Shown one piece after another: positions 26,975 to 36,138 of a stretch of 64,000 bases of DNA (positions are counted from its first letter, which is position 1; the number at the start of each line of letters is the position of its first letter). Position numbers and translations under genes: made by a program. Origin of the DNA: Oceanobacillus jeddahensis. Its GTDB lineage: Bacteria; Bacillota; Bacilli; Bacillales; Amphibacillaceae. The stretch spans positions 434,001 to 498,000 of the forward strand of contig NZ_CCDM010000002.1 of the NCBI RefSeq assembly GCF_000750635.1, written 5' to 3'. Below the pieces are notes generated by a model. It made no database searches. It was not told where the DNA came from and was given only the letters and a program-made list of their open reading frames with translations.

Positions 26975-26993
26975 ATAATAAGGGGGAGAAATA

Positions 26994-28100
26994 ATGCGTA
27001 CAAGTGAAAGTTTTGTTCCTGGTTTGGATGGTGTTATTGCGGCTAAGACAGAAATATCATTTTTAGATGTCGATCGAGAAAAAATCGTTATTCGTGGAGA
27101 AGACTTAATTGAATTAGCGAAAGATAAGACATACTTTGATGTTGTTCATTTATTGTTAGAAGGGGATGTTCCTGGCCAAGAGGAAAAGAACAAGCTTGAA
27201 GAAAACATTAAAGGGTATTATAGCCTTCCAGATGATAGCTTGCCTGCGTTTAATCTATTGCCAAAAGGAATGCACCCAATGGATGGAATGCGCACGATTA
27301 TTTCTTTATTAGCTGGATACGATGCGGATATAGAGAACCGTTCGCATAAAGAAAATAAGCAGCGTGCCTACAAACTATTAGGTCAACTGCCTTTTATTAC
27401 GGTAAACAGCTATTTTGCTACAGAGGGTAAAGAGATTGTCAGTCCGGATGAAAATCTCGGCTACAGCGCTAACTTCCTGTATATGATTACAGGAAAGAAA
27501 CCGTCCGATTTGGAAGTAGAAATTTTTGATCAGCTTTTACTGCTTTATATTGAGCATGAGATGCCTAATTCAACGTTTGCTGCCCGTGTGATTGCTTCCA
27601 CAAATGCAGATATGTACGGTGCTTTAACAGGTGCTATTTCTTCTTTAAAAGGAAACTTGCACGGCGGGGCTAATGAAGCGGTGATGCATATGCTTCGTGA
27701 GGTAGATACAGTGGATGGTTTTGAAGCTCTGATTCGTCATAAACTCCAAAATAAAGAAAAAATCATGGGATTCGGACATCGGGTTTATATGAAAAAGATG
27801 GATCCCCGGGCAACGATTACGAAAGAAGCATTGCGGAAACTTTGTGAAAGCGATAAGGATTATATGCTTCTGGAAATGTGTGAAGCAGGAGAGGAAATCA
27901 TGCGGGAGGAAAAAGGTTTATATCCTAATCTGGATTATTATGCTGCACCCGTTTATTGGAAGCTTGGCATTCCAATACCGCTCTATACACCAATTTTCTT
28001 TAGTGCCAGAACGGCAGGTCTTGCGGCGCATATTATCGAACAGCATGATAACAATCGCATTTTTAGACCAAGAGTAGCGTACACAGGAAAAAGTTACTAA
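26994..28100 (+). CDS. prpC: 2-methylcitrate synthase/citrate synthase
   Basis: A 368-residue citrate synthase-fold enzyme that condenses oxaloacetate with propionyl-CoA (and acetyl-CoA). The catalytic His and Asp motifs are visible: [15 protein letters not shown] and [15 protein letters not shown], with [16 protein letters not shown] near the C-terminus. It is the first gene of an operon with prpD (18 bases downstream) and prpB, which makes the methylcitrate role more likely than a TCA role. It corresponds to B. subtilis MmgD. A GGGGGAG site precedes the ATG, and cre sites lie upstream. Confidence 0.93.
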   Translation: MRTSESFVPGLDGVIAAKTEISFLDVDREKIVIRGEDLIELAKDKTYFDVVHLLLEGDVPGQEEKNKLEENIKGYYSLPDDSLPAFNLLPKGMHPMDGMRTIISLLAGYDADIENRSHKENKQRAYKLLGQLPFITVNSYFATEGKEIVSPDENLGYSANFLYMITGKKPSDLEVEIFDQLLLLYIEHEMPNSTFAARVIASTNADMYGALTGAISSLKGNLHGGANEAVMHMLREVDTVDGFEALIRHKLQNKEKIMGFGHRVYMKKMDPRATITKEALRKLCESDKDYMLLEMCEAGEEIMREEKGLYPNLDYYAAPVYWKLGIPIPLYTPIFFSARTAGLAAHIIEQHDNNRIFRPRVAYTGKSY

Positions 28101-28117
28101 TAGGGGAGGAATATACT

Positions 28118-29551
28118 ATGGAATCTGTAAAAACAAATCAAACAGACCATCTTTTAGAAGAAATTGCTGAGTATGTATTAAATAAAGAAATCACGAGTGA
28201 AGAAGCTTATAAAACAGCACATCATGTATTAATTGATACGATTGGCTGCGGCATTCTGGCACTAAATTATCCGGAGTGCACCAAGCTGTTAGGCCCGATT
28301 GTGCCTGGTACCGTTGTTCCCAATGGCGTGAGAGTTCCAGGAACGCCGCATGTTTTAGATCCGGTGCAGGGAGCATTTAACATTGGGACGATGATACGCT
28401 GGCTGGATTATAATGACACATGGCTTGCAGCAGAATGGGGACATCCTTCTGATAACCTGGGAGGTATTTTAGCTGTTGCTGATTATGTGAGCCAGTTACG
28501 GCAGCAAAAAGGAGAAACTCCTTTAACCGTAGAAGAAATTTTAGAAATGTCAATTAAAGCACATGAAATACAAGGTATTCTTGCTTTAGAGAATAGTTTG
28601 AATCGTGTCGGCCTGGATCATGTATTATACGTGAAAATTGCTACAACCGCTGTAGTTACAAAAATGCTTGGCGGCGGAAAAGAAGAAATCATTAATGCAT
28701 TATCCAATGCCTGGATTGATAATTCTAGTTTACGGACATATCGTCATTTTCCAAACACGGGTTCCAGAAAATCATGGGCAGCAGGGGATGCAACAAGCCG
28801 TGCGGTTCGTCTGGCTCTGATGGCAATTAAAGGAGAGATGGGTTATCAAACTGCTTTAAGTGCAGGTGGATGGGGATTTCAGGACGTCCTTTTCAAAGAG
28901 AAAAAATTGGTATTAAGCAGACCGCTTGAAAGCTATGTCATGGAAAATGTCTTGTTCAAGGTATCTTATCCAGCAGAATTTCATGCGCAAACAGCAGCAG
29001 AAGCAGCTGTTCAATTACATCCGGAAGTCGTTGACCGCATCGATGAAATCAAAGAAGTTACTATATCTACGCACGAATCAGCTATTCGTATTATTGATAA
29101 AAAAGGACCGTTGCATAACCCGGCAGACAGAGACCATTGCCTGCAGTATATTACAGCGATTGGACTGTTGAAAGGAAATATTGTTGCAGAAGATTATGAG
29201 GATGACGTGGCAAAAGATCCACGCATTGATGAGCTCCGTGATAAAATGACCGTAACAGAAAACAAACGTTATACGGAAGATTATTTAGATCCTGAAAAAC
29301 GTTCTATTGCGAATGCGGTACAGATTCATTTTACTGATGGAACATCCACAGATTGGATTGACTGTGAATATCCTCTGGGACATCGTTTCCGCAGAGAAGA
29401 AGCATTCCCGCAAATAATTAAAAAGTACGAAGCGAATCTGGCAACACAATTTACGGAAAAACAATCTGTCCGCATTAAGAAACAGAGTGTAGATTATGAT
29501 AAGATTAAGGAAATGCCGATTACAGATTTTATCGAATTATTTTTAGATTAG
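28118..29551 (+). CDS. prpD: 2-methylcitrate dehydratase
   Basis: A 477-residue MmgE/PrpD-family enzyme that dehydrates 2-methylcitrate to 2-methyl-cis-aconitate, without an iron-sulfur cluster. The N-terminal helical domain has [41 protein letters not shown] and [15 protein letters not shown], all typical of the family. It is preceded by GGGGAGG and lies between prpC and prpB with very short spacers, so the three are translated from one mRNA. It corresponds to B. subtilis MmgE. Confidence 0.95.
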   Translation: MESVKTNQTDHLLEEIAEYVLNKEITSEEAYKTAHHVLIDTIGCGILALNYPECTKLLGPIVPGTVVPNGVRVPGTPHVLDPVQGAFNIGTMIRWLDYNDTWLAAEWGHPSDNLGGILAVADYVSQLRQQKGETPLTVEEILEMSIKAHEIQGILALENSLNRVGLDHVLYVKIATTAVVTKMLGGGKEEIINALSNAWIDNSSLRTYRHFPNTGSRKSWAAGDATSRAVRLALMAIKGEMGYQTALSAGGWGFQDVLFKEKKLVLSRPLESYVMENVLFKVSYPAEFHAQTAAEAAVQLHPEVVDRIDEIKEVTISTHESAIRIIDKKGPLHNPADRDHCLQYITAIGLLKGNIVAEDYEDDVAKDPRIDELRDKMTVTENKRYTEDYLDPEKRSIANAVQIHFTDGTSTDWIDCEYPLGHRFRREEAFPQIIKKYEANLATQFTEKQSVRIKKQSVDYDKIKEMPITDFIELFLD

Positions 29552-29565
29552 AAGGGTGAGAAGAA

Positions 29566-30477
29566 ATGGCTTGGATTGTAGATAGCCCAGTACCACAGCA
29601 TGAATTAGCTGAAAAGTTCCGTAAGATGGCAGCAGAAAAAGAGATTTTGCAAATTCCTGGAGCCCATGATGCCATGGCAGGATTAGTAGCAAAACAAGCA
29701 GGGTTTCAATGTCTTTATTTATCAGGAGCTGCTTTTACTGCGAGCAGGGGGTTGCCTGATTTAGGAATTATTAACTCCGAGGAAGTAGCAGACCGGGCGA
29801 AGGAAATTACCAGAGCAACCAATTTACCATTGCTTGTAGATATTGATACAGGTTTTGGCGGTGTTTTAAATGTTGCCCGCACAGCTAGAGAAATGATGGA
29901 AGCTAATGTGGCTGCCGTCCAGCTGGAGGATCAGCAGCTTCCTAAAAAATGCGGACATTTAAATGGGAAAAATGTTGTCAGCAAGGAAGAAATGATGCAA
30001 AAAATAGCTGCAATTAAAAAGGCAGCACCAACACTCTATATTGTAGCGAGAACGGATGCCAGGGCAGTAGAAAGTTTAGACAGCGCTGTGGAACGTGCTA
30101 AAGGCTATGTAGAAGCCGGAGCAGATGCTATTTTTCCGGAAGCCCTGCAAAATAATGAAGAATTCCAGGCAGTGGCAAAAGAAATAGAAGTTCCGTTGTT
30201 AGCAAATATGACAGAGTTTGGGAAGACTCCTTATTTAACAGCGAAGGAATTTGAAGACTTGGGGTATAAAATGGTTATTTACCCAGTAACTTCTTTACGT
30301 GCTGCTGCAAAAGCCTATGAGCGAGTTTTTGGTTTGATTCGAGATGAAGGTACACAAAAAAATGCTTTAGCGGATATGCAGACACGAAAAGAACTTTATG
30401 AAACGATTCAATATGAGGAATTTGAAGAATTGGATCAGGGGATTGCGAAAACAGTGATAGAGGATTATTTTAAATAA
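29566..30477 (+). CDS. prpB: Methylisocitrate lyase
   Basis: A 303-residue ICL/PEPM-superfamily enzyme that splits 2-methylisocitrate into pyruvate and succinate, the last step of propionate breakdown. Motifs: PGAHDAMAGLVAKQAGF, YLSGAAFTASRGLPDLG, LVDIDTGFGG (Mg ligand), QLEDQQLPKKCGHLNGK with the catalytic cysteine, and ARTDARAVE. It is the last gene of the operon and is followed by a perfect terminator. It corresponds to B. subtilis MmgF (YqiQ). No aconitase (acnD) or propionyl-CoA synthase gene is present in the cluster. Confidence 0.95.
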   Translation: MAWIVDSPVPQHELAEKFRKMAAEKEILQIPGAHDAMAGLVAKQAGFQCLYLSGAAFTASRGLPDLGIINSEEVADRAKEITRATNLPLLVDIDTGFGGVLNVARTAREMMEANVAAVQLEDQQLPKKCGHLNGKNVVSKEEMMQKIAAIKKAAPTLYIVARTDARAVESLDSAVERAKGYVEAGADAIFPEALQNNEEFQAVAKEIEVPLLANMTEFGKTPYLTAKEFEDLGYKMVIYPVTSLRAAAKAYERVFGLIRDEGTQKNALADMQTRKELYETIQYEEFEELDQGIAKTVIEDYFK

Positions 30478-30484
30478 GAAAACG

Positions 30485-30532
30485 AAAAAGATGCCTATGG
30501 TTTATGGACTTTAAACCATAGGCATCTTTTGT
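30485..30532 (+). terminator. Intrinsic terminator of the methylcitrate operon
   Basis: AAAAGATGCCTATGGTTTA (30486-30504) pairs exactly with 30512-30530 around a 7-base loop, ending in TTTT. It also faces the convergent ZIP transporter gene. Confidence 0.95.
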
Positions 30533-30557
30533 ATTCATATCATTTTGTTTGCAGGAT

Positions 30558-31373
30558 TTATCCCAAAGCAACATCAAGCACCATCATCAGAGCAAAACCA
30601 ATCATCAGGCTGATGGTTGCTAAATCTCTATTATTATTTTCCTGAGAGCTTGGTATTACTTCTTCAGCGACTACAAAAATCATAGCACCTGCTGCAAAGC
30701 TAAGCGCATAAGGAAGCAGCGGTTCGATATGAGCAACCGCTAATGCGCCGATAACGGCAGCGATAGGTTCCACAAAACCTGAAAGTTGTCCATACATAAA
30801 GCTTCTTCCCCGGGACATTCCTTCTCCGCGCAATGGCATTGCAACAGCAACACCCTCCGGAAAATTTTGAATCCCTATTCCGAGAGCAAGGGTGATTGCA
30901 CCAGCTAAAGCAGCTTCTGTACTGTGATTTGCCAATGCACCAAAAGCAATTCCGACAGCAAGTCCTTCTGGAATATTATGAATGGTGATAGCAAGCACTA
31001 ATAAGGTACTGCGTTTTCTCTTCGTAGGTGCCAGACCTTCTGCTTGATTCTTTTCGGTGTTCGGATGAAGGTGGGGGAGAATTTTATCAATAATCCATAA
31101 AAATCCGCCTCCCAGTAAGAAACCAACCAAGGCAGGAAACCAAGGACCGATAATATTATCTGTTGATGCTTCAATAGATGGACCAAGTAAAGACCAATAA
31201 CTGGCTGCAATCATAACTCCCCCGGCAAAGCCTAACATACTGTCTAACAGTTTTTGATGTACGGTTTTTGTGGCAAATACAATTGCTGCCCCTAATGCGG
31301 TCATCCCCCATGTAAAAAGTGTTGCTGCTAATGCTTGCATGACAGGACTAAGATTCTGAAAAAACTCTAACAT
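30558..31373 (-). CDS. ZIP-family divalent metal (zinc/iron) transporter
   Basis: A 271-residue membrane protein with eight predicted helices. The metal-binding helix motifs are HNIPEGLAVG and NFPEGVAVAMP, with a further glutamate in GFVEPIAAV. A cytoplasmic loop has HLHPNTEKNQ, which may bind metal. This is the GufA/ZupT-like branch that imports Zn2+ or similar ions. I chose ATG 31373 with GAAGGGA upstream; the longer frame adds residues MIKKGYI with no ribosome binding site. No metal-responsive operator was recognised. Confidence 0.9.
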   Translation of the reverse strand: MLEFFQNLSPVMQALAATLFTWGMTALGAAIVFATKTVHQKLLDSMLGFAGGVMIAASYWSLLGPSIEASTDNIIGPWFPALVGFLLGGGFLWIIDKILPHLHPNTEKNQAEGLAPTKRKRSTLLVLAITIHNIPEGLAVGIAFGALANHSTEAALAGAITLALGIGIQNFPEGVAVAMPLRGEGMSRGRSFMYGQLSGFVEPIAAVIGALAVAHIEPLLPYALSFAAGAMIFVVAEEVIPSSQENNNRDLATISLMIGFALMMVLDVALG

Positions 31374-31609
31374 AATATATCCCTTCTTTATCAATCAGTT
31401 ATCATATACTTTGTACCAACTTAATTACTTTATCATTAAAATACGAAAAGATGAAATCATCTACATTTTTTAAAAGCAGAATAACAGGTTGAAAAGCATG
31501 TGTCTCCTCATTGTTATTGGTTTTACTTAATTATTCCACACCTTAAATGTATTTCATAAGTATAATAAGTTTTAGAAAATGAAAGAAATATAAGGTGGGT
31601 GAAATAAAC

Positions 31610-31840
31610 ATGTATATCATTAGTCTATTGGGAATGAGCAAAGTTATTCAAGCGCCTATGTATAAAATTTGGGAGTGGCTGGAGGTTTTTAAAGCACATA
31701 TCCCAATGAAGACGATTGATCAAATACCTTATTTCGAAATTGAAGCAGTGGAAGTTTTGATGTTTATAAAAGAAAAAATAGATGAAGAATATGATTTAAT
31801 GGAGATAAGAGAATTACTAACGAAAAGAAGTTTTGCATAA
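31610..31840 (+). CDS. Small hypothetical protein
   Basis: A 76-residue protein that I do not recognise. It begins MYIISLLGMSKVIQAPMYKIWEWLEVFKAHIP and ends in a charged helix (VEVLMFIKEKIDEEYDLMEIRELLTKRSF), so it looks like a small mixed helical soluble protein. The ATG at 31610 follows AAGGTGGGTG at a good distance, which supports translation. The frame stays open upstream only to a GTG that lies inside that ribosome binding site. It stands alone between the ZIP gene and the acidic protein gene. Confidence 0.6.
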   Translation: MYIISLLGMSKVIQAPMYKIWEWLEVFKAHIPMKTIDQIPYFEIEAVEVLMFIKEKIDEEYDLMEIRELLTKRSFA

Positions 31841-31883
31841 TTGCTCTTAAAAAGAGAGGGAAACGGTATATTGGAAAAGAAAA

Positions 31884-31928
31884 AGGAAGGAAGAAAATTA
31901 GATAATTTATTCTAACTTTCTTCCTTCT
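31884..31928. terminator. Intrinsic terminator between convergent genes
   Basis: A stem of about 16 pairs (31886-31901 with 31910-31925, one mismatch) lies between the small hypothetical gene and the acidic protein gene. The minus-strand reading ends in a T-rich tract. Confidence 0.75.
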
Positions 31929-31942
31929 GTATGATCTTAAAA

Positions 31943-32734
31943 TTATTGCAGGCCAAATGCTGCTTCTACGAATATAACTGAAATCATTCCGTAAATATCA
32001 ACAACTGGTTCACCTGTTAAAAAGGAAGTGTTGAACATGTCTGCAGTGAAATTTTCTGCATTATCATTCCACATATCATCTTCCTCCCATGAATCGTCAT
32101 CTTCCCACAGGTCATCGTCTTCTTCCCATAAGTCATCACTTGATTCGGAACCTTCTTCTGCTACATAAAAATCAGCAGCCAATTCAACGTCAAAAAGTGT
32201 CGTATAGTTATTAATAGAATCTTCATATGCATTGAAAAGTTCTTCTAATTCTTCGATGGAATCAAAACCATACGCTGAAGCAAGCTCTTCTAAATTCTCA
32301 TCCGTAATTTCTTCCTCAAAGGAACCAAAAGAATCCTCGGCTTCACCCAGGTCAGTTAAAATCAGATCTATGAAAAGCTCAACATTTTCCGTAAATATGA
32401 ATGCCACACTGTCTGAAATTTCTTCATCCTCTAAAAGCAGATCTTCTTCACGAAAGAGTTCATCTAACTCTTCATAGGTCATATCATACATTTCGAGAAC
32501 TTCCTCTAATTCTTCTTCGGTAGCTGGTGTACCAAGTTCGGAAACATCATCAAAATTAGCCAGCTCCAAATCAAACTCTGCTAGGTAATCTTCATACTCT
32601 TCTGCTTCCCAATCAATGGATTCTAAAAAGTCTTCTACTTCCGGATCATCCGCTTCAAGTGCAAAAGCGTGAGAAGGTAAAAGACCAATCATAAGTATCA
32701 TTGCAAAACTAATAGATAATAAATTCTTTTTCAA
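31943..32734 (-). CDS. Secreted acidic protein related to processed acidic surface proteins
   Basis: A 263-residue exported protein with a signal peptide likely cut after SHAFA (residue 25). The mature protein is extremely acidic, with DLWEEDDDLWEDDDSWEEDD near 210-230. The N-terminal half (DFLESIDWEAEEYEDYL, FDDVSELGTPATEEELEEVLEMYDMTYEELDELF, then ITDENLEELASAYGFDSIEELEELF) follows the pattern of Firmicute processed acidic surface proteins. Those normally end in a sortase-type LPXTA signal and membrane anchor; none is present here, and the end is a short hydrophobic IYGMISVIFVEAAFGLQ. The start is TTG with AGGAGG. It may bind cations at the cell surface, but its function is unknown. Confidence 0.7.
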   Translation of the reverse strand: MKKNLLSISFAMILMIGLLPSHAFALEADDPEVEDFLESIDWEAEEYEDYLAEFDLELANFDDVSELGTPATEEELEEVLEMYDMTYEELDELFREEDLLLEDEEISDSVAFIFTENVELFIDLILTDLGEAEDSFGSFEEEITDENLEELASAYGFDSIEELEELFNAYEDSINNYTTLFDVELAADFYVAEEGSESSDDLWEEDDDLWEDDDSWEEDDMWNDNAENFTADMFNTSFLTGEPVVDIYGMISVIFVEAAFGLQ

Positions 32735-32855
32735 TTTCCAACCTCCTATGTATATCGTATGAATTCAAGTATAAAGTGTTTTTTTATGAAATTCCATGAA
32801 AATAGGAGCGTTGTAAAAAAATAAACCGAAAGTCACGAGTCAAGAAATAAATCAC

Positions 32856-32910
32856 TTGTTCAATAAATAGACACAAAATTATTGACAAATTATTGAACAA
32901 AATGCATACT
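32856..32910 (+). promoter_or_regulatory. SigmaA promoter with operator-like inverted repeats
   Basis: TTGACA (32882-32887) and CATACT (32905-32910) are 17 bases apart, upstream of the small membrane protein gene. TTGTTCAATAA (32856-32866) is exactly inverted as TTATTGAACAA (32890-32900), which lies in the spacer. A near-copy, TTATTGACAAA, overlaps the -35 box. Three related half-sites over one promoter suggest a dimeric repressor, possibly TetR-like. Confidence 0.6.
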
Positions 32911-32933
32911 ATTAATTAAAGGAGATGAGATAG

Positions 32934-33164
32934 ATGAAAATGAATAAAAAATTACTAAAAAGCTTGTCTCTAATTTGTGGGACATTAATTACAATTGGTG
33001 CGATGATGTTTATATACGGTTATCTTGTAAGCGCTATACCTATTGTGACAGCTGTAGGTATCGGCTTAGCAGAGGGTGGCACATTTATCTTTATAATGGG
33101 ATTGTTTCTTGTTGCTGTCGAAGAGAATTTTCGTGGAAAGAAGCATAAGCATGAACAATCATAG
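32934..33164 (+). CDS. Small two-helix membrane protein
   Basis: A 76-residue protein with a basic start (MKMNKKLLK), two predicted membrane helices (about 10-30 and 36-61) and a basic tail ending in GKKHKHEQS. I recognise no family. GGAGATGAG precedes the ATG. The promoter upstream is well formed and carries an operator-like inverted repeat, and a strong shared terminator follows, so this is very likely a real, regulated single-gene transcript. It converges with the qox operon. Confidence 0.7.
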   Translation: MKMNKKLLKSLSLICGTLITIGAMMFIYGYLVSAIPIVTAVGIGLAEGGTFIFIMGLFLVAVEENFRGKKHKHEQS

Positions 33165-33183
33165 ACAATAAAAAGATGAAATA

Positions 33184-33221
33184 AAAAAGCTCAAGCAGTT
33201 TATTTGCTGCTTGAGCTTTTA
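33184..33221. terminator. Bidirectional intrinsic terminator
   Basis: AAAAGCTCAAGCAG (33185-33198) pairs with CTGCTTGAGCTTTT (33207-33220). It ends both the small membrane protein gene and the convergent qoxABCD operon. Confidence 0.93.
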
Positions 33222-33226
33222 ATAGT

Positions 33227-33514
33227 TTAAATCATGTATCCCCATATCATCGCAAGCATTGAACCAAGGATGGTTAAGATCGCAACCACCACGCCATAGA
33301 TGGTATGAAGATAAATACCGCCTTTATCTTCACTTTCTCCGGCATGCATAAAGACAACGAGCTGCACCCCAGCTTGAATAAATGCTGTAACAATAAGAAT
33401 GGTTAATCCCATTGCAAAAGACATGTCAAAGAAATAGACACTTAATGCAACAACAGTCAGGAGCAGTGAAAAGATATATCCGTTAACCTGTTTTAGCGGA
33501 AAAAGTTCTTTCAT
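33227..33514 (-). CDS. qoxD: Cytochrome aa3 quinol oxidase subunit IV
   Basis: A 95-residue protein with three membrane helices (FSLLLTVVALSVYFF, GLTILIVTAFIQAGVQLVVFMHA, GVVVAILTILGSMLAMIWGYM), the standard shape of QoxD/CyoD-type subunit IV. It assists assembly of the oxidase and has no redox centre. It is the last gene of the operon and starts one base after the qoxC stop. Its length is normal. Confidence 0.93.
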   Translation of the reverse strand: MKELFPLKQVNGYIFSLLLTVVALSVYFFDMSFAMGLTILIVTAFIQAGVQLVVFMHAGESEDKGGIYLHTIYGVVVAILTILGSMLAMIWGYMI

Positions 33515-33515
33515 G

Positions 33516-34118
33516 TTACATCATTCCCTTCAAGTAAATAAAGCTGAAAATGAAGATCCACATAACGTCTAGGAAGTGCCAGTAAAGGGAGAATATAAAT
33601 GATTTATTCGCTGTGCGTGCATTTAAGCCATTACGCAGAATTTGAATAATAATGATAATTCCCCAGAAGAGACCAAACGTTACGTGAGCCCCATGTGTTC
33701 CAAGTGTTGTTAAAAGCGTAGCAGTAAAACCGCTTGTCTGCAATGTTGCACCTACATGATAGTAATGAACGAATTCATAAATTTCTACACTAAGGAACCC
33801 TGCCCCTAAAAGAAGGGTAACGATCATAAATCCAATCATTGCTTTCACACGGTTAATACGCATGGCGTGTACTGCTAAACCGATTGTAAAACTACTTGTA
33901 AGCAATAGAAATGTTTCAATCAATACCGGCGGTAATTCAAAAATCTCTGCTCCCGCCGGACCGCTGCCGACGCCACGATCTACATAAACAAAGTACGTTG
34001 TAAATAGTGTCGCAAACAGCATGATTTCTGCGCTAAGAAAAATCCAGAATCCCAGGATATTCATTCTATTCGTTTCGGTACTATATTCAAGAGGCAAATT
34101 TTTTGAATCAAGTTTCAT
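33516..34118 (-). CDS. qoxC: Cytochrome aa3 quinol oxidase subunit III
   Basis: A 200-residue membrane protein with five predicted helices. Family features are NILGFWIFLSAEIMLFATLFTTYFVY, GLAVHAM, TTLGTHGAHVTFGLFWG and YWHFLDVMWIFIFSFIYL. It stabilises subunit I in the menaquinol oxidase. Its ATG overlaps the qoxB stop by one base (TAATG), which indicates translational coupling. Length and order match B. subtilis qoxC. Confidence 0.95.
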   Translation of the reverse strand: MKLDSKNLPLEYSTETNRMNILGFWIFLSAEIMLFATLFTTYFVYVDRGVGSGPAGAEIFELPPVLIETFLLLTSSFTIGLAVHAMRINRVKAMIGFMIVTLLLGAGFLSVEIYEFVHYYHVGATLQTSGFTATLLTTLGTHGAHVTFGLFWGIIIIIQILRNGLNARTANKSFIFSLYWHFLDVMWIFIFSFIYLKGMM

Positions 34119-36067
34119 TATTTAGCACCTCCGAATTTCTTTTCTGTTTCTTCAATTTCTTCTTTATGAATATGATGTCCATCATCTTTTTCAAACGAAC
34201 GGTAGATGAGACAGCCGATTATACCCAGGAAGGCTATAATAACCCCTATCCATACATGGAATACAAAGAAGAAACCAAAGACAAAGAACATACCTGCGAA
34301 AATAATGGACCAGCCGCTGTTATTTGGCATATGAATGTCCTTAATTCCACCTTTAAATAACTCGTGACCATTCTTTTTGTAATCCCAGAAAGCTTCTTCT
34401 GAATCTACATTTGGTGTAATTGCAAAGTTGTATTCCGGAACAGGGTTATGAGTTGCCCATTCAAGGGAACGTGCATTCCAAGGATCGTCACCGACATTTC
34501 TTGGTGCATAACGGAAGCTGTAATACACGTTATATACGAGTATGACAAATCCGACTGCAAGGAGTAATGCTCCGATAAAGGATACCATACTTAAAGGTCC
34601 AAAACCTGCCGACTCAGAGTAAGTGTACATCCTGCGTGCTTGCCCGTTTAATCCGGTAATATACATTGGGAAGAAGGACAGACAGAAACCGATAACGATA
34701 TTCCAGAACGCCCATTTACCAATACGTTCATTTAACATGAAACCGAACATTTTCGGGAAGTAATAAATGAACCCGGCAATCATTGCGAATACTACACCTG
34801 GGATAATCACGTTATGGAAGTGAGCTACCAGGAACATTGTATTATGATATTGATAGTCTGCACTTGCCATGGCGAGCATAACACCAGTCACTCCGCCAAT
34901 CGTAAACAATGGAATAAATGCCACAGCATACATCATTGGGGTTGTAAATCGTATTTTACCTCGCCACATCGTCAGGAGCCAGTTGAATATCTTGATTCCC
35001 GTCGGTACGGCGATCGCCATAGTTGTAATCGAGAAGATACTGTTGGCAACAGCTCCTTGACCCATGGTAAAGAAGTGGTGAACCCATACCATAAATGATA
35101 ACAAGGAAATAATAACCATCGAAGCGACCATCGATTTATAACCGTATAAATTACGTTGTGAGAACGTAGCGATAATTTGTGAGTAAATCCCGAATGCAGG
35201 GAGCACTAGAATATATACTTCAGGATGTCCCCAAACCCAGAATAAGTTCGCCCACATCATATCCATACCGCCATCTCCTGTTGTAAAGAAGTTAGTGAAG
35301 AATTGACGGTCTAACGTTCCCATTAATAACGCAATGGTCAGTACAGGAAATGCGAATACGATAATAAGGTTTGTAATTAATGCAGACCAGGTGAACATTG
35401 GCATTTTCATTAATTTCATACCTGGTGCTCGCATTTTCATAATGGTAGCAATAAAGTTAATTCCGGTCATTAATGTTCCGATACCGGAAATTTGCAGTGC
35501 CCAATTGTAATAGTTTACCCCAACGTGTTCACTAAATTCCGTTCCTGCTAATGGATAATAGTTTGTCCATCCGGCATCAGGAGATCCTCCGATTACGAAG
35601 GAAAGATTAAATAGCATTGCTCCCGCAAAATATAACCAGAAGCTGAGCGCGTTCAAGCGCGGGAAAGCAACATCCCTTGCCCCGATTTGCAGCGGAACAA
35701 CGAAGTTCATCATACCGATAATAAATGCCATTGCCATGAAGAAAATCATAACAACACCATGTGTCGTAAAAATCTCATTATAGTGCTGTGCGTCTAAGAA
35801 ACTATTGTCAGGAACAGCTGTCTGAAGACGCATCATAACAGCATCTGCTCCACCTCTGAAAAGCATAAGCAATGCTGAAATGATATACATAATACCAATT
35901 CGTTTATGATCAACAGTTGTTAACCATTCATTCCAAAGATATCCCCATTTTTTGAAATAGGTAACACCAAAAACAATCGCAATACTTACAAGTCCAATCG
36001 CAACAATGGATGCATAAAGCATTGGATCATCATGGGGCGGAATAGAAAATCTATCTAAAAAATCCAT
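34118..36067 (-). CDS. qoxB: Cytochrome aa3 quinol oxidase subunit I
   Basis: A 649-residue, about 14-helix haem-copper oxidase subunit I. It binds low-spin haem and the haem-CuB centre and pumps protons. Visible motifs are TTHGVVMIFFMAMAF (haem ligand His), VWGHPEVYILVLPAFG (CuB His and cross-linked Tyr), WVHHFF (two CuB His) and FLVAHFHNVIIPGV (haem ligands). WTTVDHKRIG-type sequence (LTTVDHKRIGIMY) marks the first helix. The ATG has AGGAG upstream. The operon order qoxA-B-C-D is that of Bacillus. Confidence 0.97.
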   Translation of the reverse strand: MDFLDRFSIPPHDDPMLYASIVAIGLVSIAIVFGVTYFKKWGYLWNEWLTTVDHKRIGIMYIISALLMLFRGGADAVMMRLQTAVPDNSFLDAQHYNEIFTTHGVVMIFFMAMAFIIGMMNFVVPLQIGARDVAFPRLNALSFWLYFAGAMLFNLSFVIGGSPDAGWTNYYPLAGTEFSEHVGVNYYNWALQISGIGTLMTGINFIATIMKMRAPGMKLMKMPMFTWSALITNLIIVFAFPVLTIALLMGTLDRQFFTNFFTTGDGGMDMMWANLFWVWGHPEVYILVLPAFGIYSQIIATFSQRNLYGYKSMVASMVIISLLSFMVWVHHFFTMGQGAVANSIFSITTMAIAVPTGIKIFNWLLTMWRGKIRFTTPMMYAVAFIPLFTIGGVTGVMLAMASADYQYHNTMFLVAHFHNVIIPGVVFAMIAGFIYYFPKMFGFMLNERIGKWAFWNIVIGFCLSFFPMYITGLNGQARRMYTYSESAGFGPLSMVSFIGALLLAVGFVILVYNVYYSFRYAPRNVGDDPWNARSLEWATHNPVPEYNFAITPNVDSEEAFWDYKKNGHELFKGGIKDIHMPNNSGWSIIFAGMFFVFGFFFVFHVWIGVIIAFLGIIGCLIYRSFEKDDGHHIHKEEIEETEKKFGGAK

Positions 36068-36138
36068 TATGTCAAAACTCCTTTCTAGAGCTTAGAAAAT
36101 TTCTGGCACCTCAAAAATGAGTGCTATTGTAAAGCTGA

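Larger units (their letters stand above)
26626..26993. promoter_or_regulatory. Divergent control region of lysR and the methylcitrate operon
   Basis: This gap separates the LysR gene and prpC. TATAAT at 26717-26722 sits in an AT-rich tract (with TATAGT on the opposite strand) and could be a -10 box for either direction. Two cre-like sites lie nearer prpC and are listed separately. The LysR binding site itself is not recognisable by eye. Confidence 0.5.
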
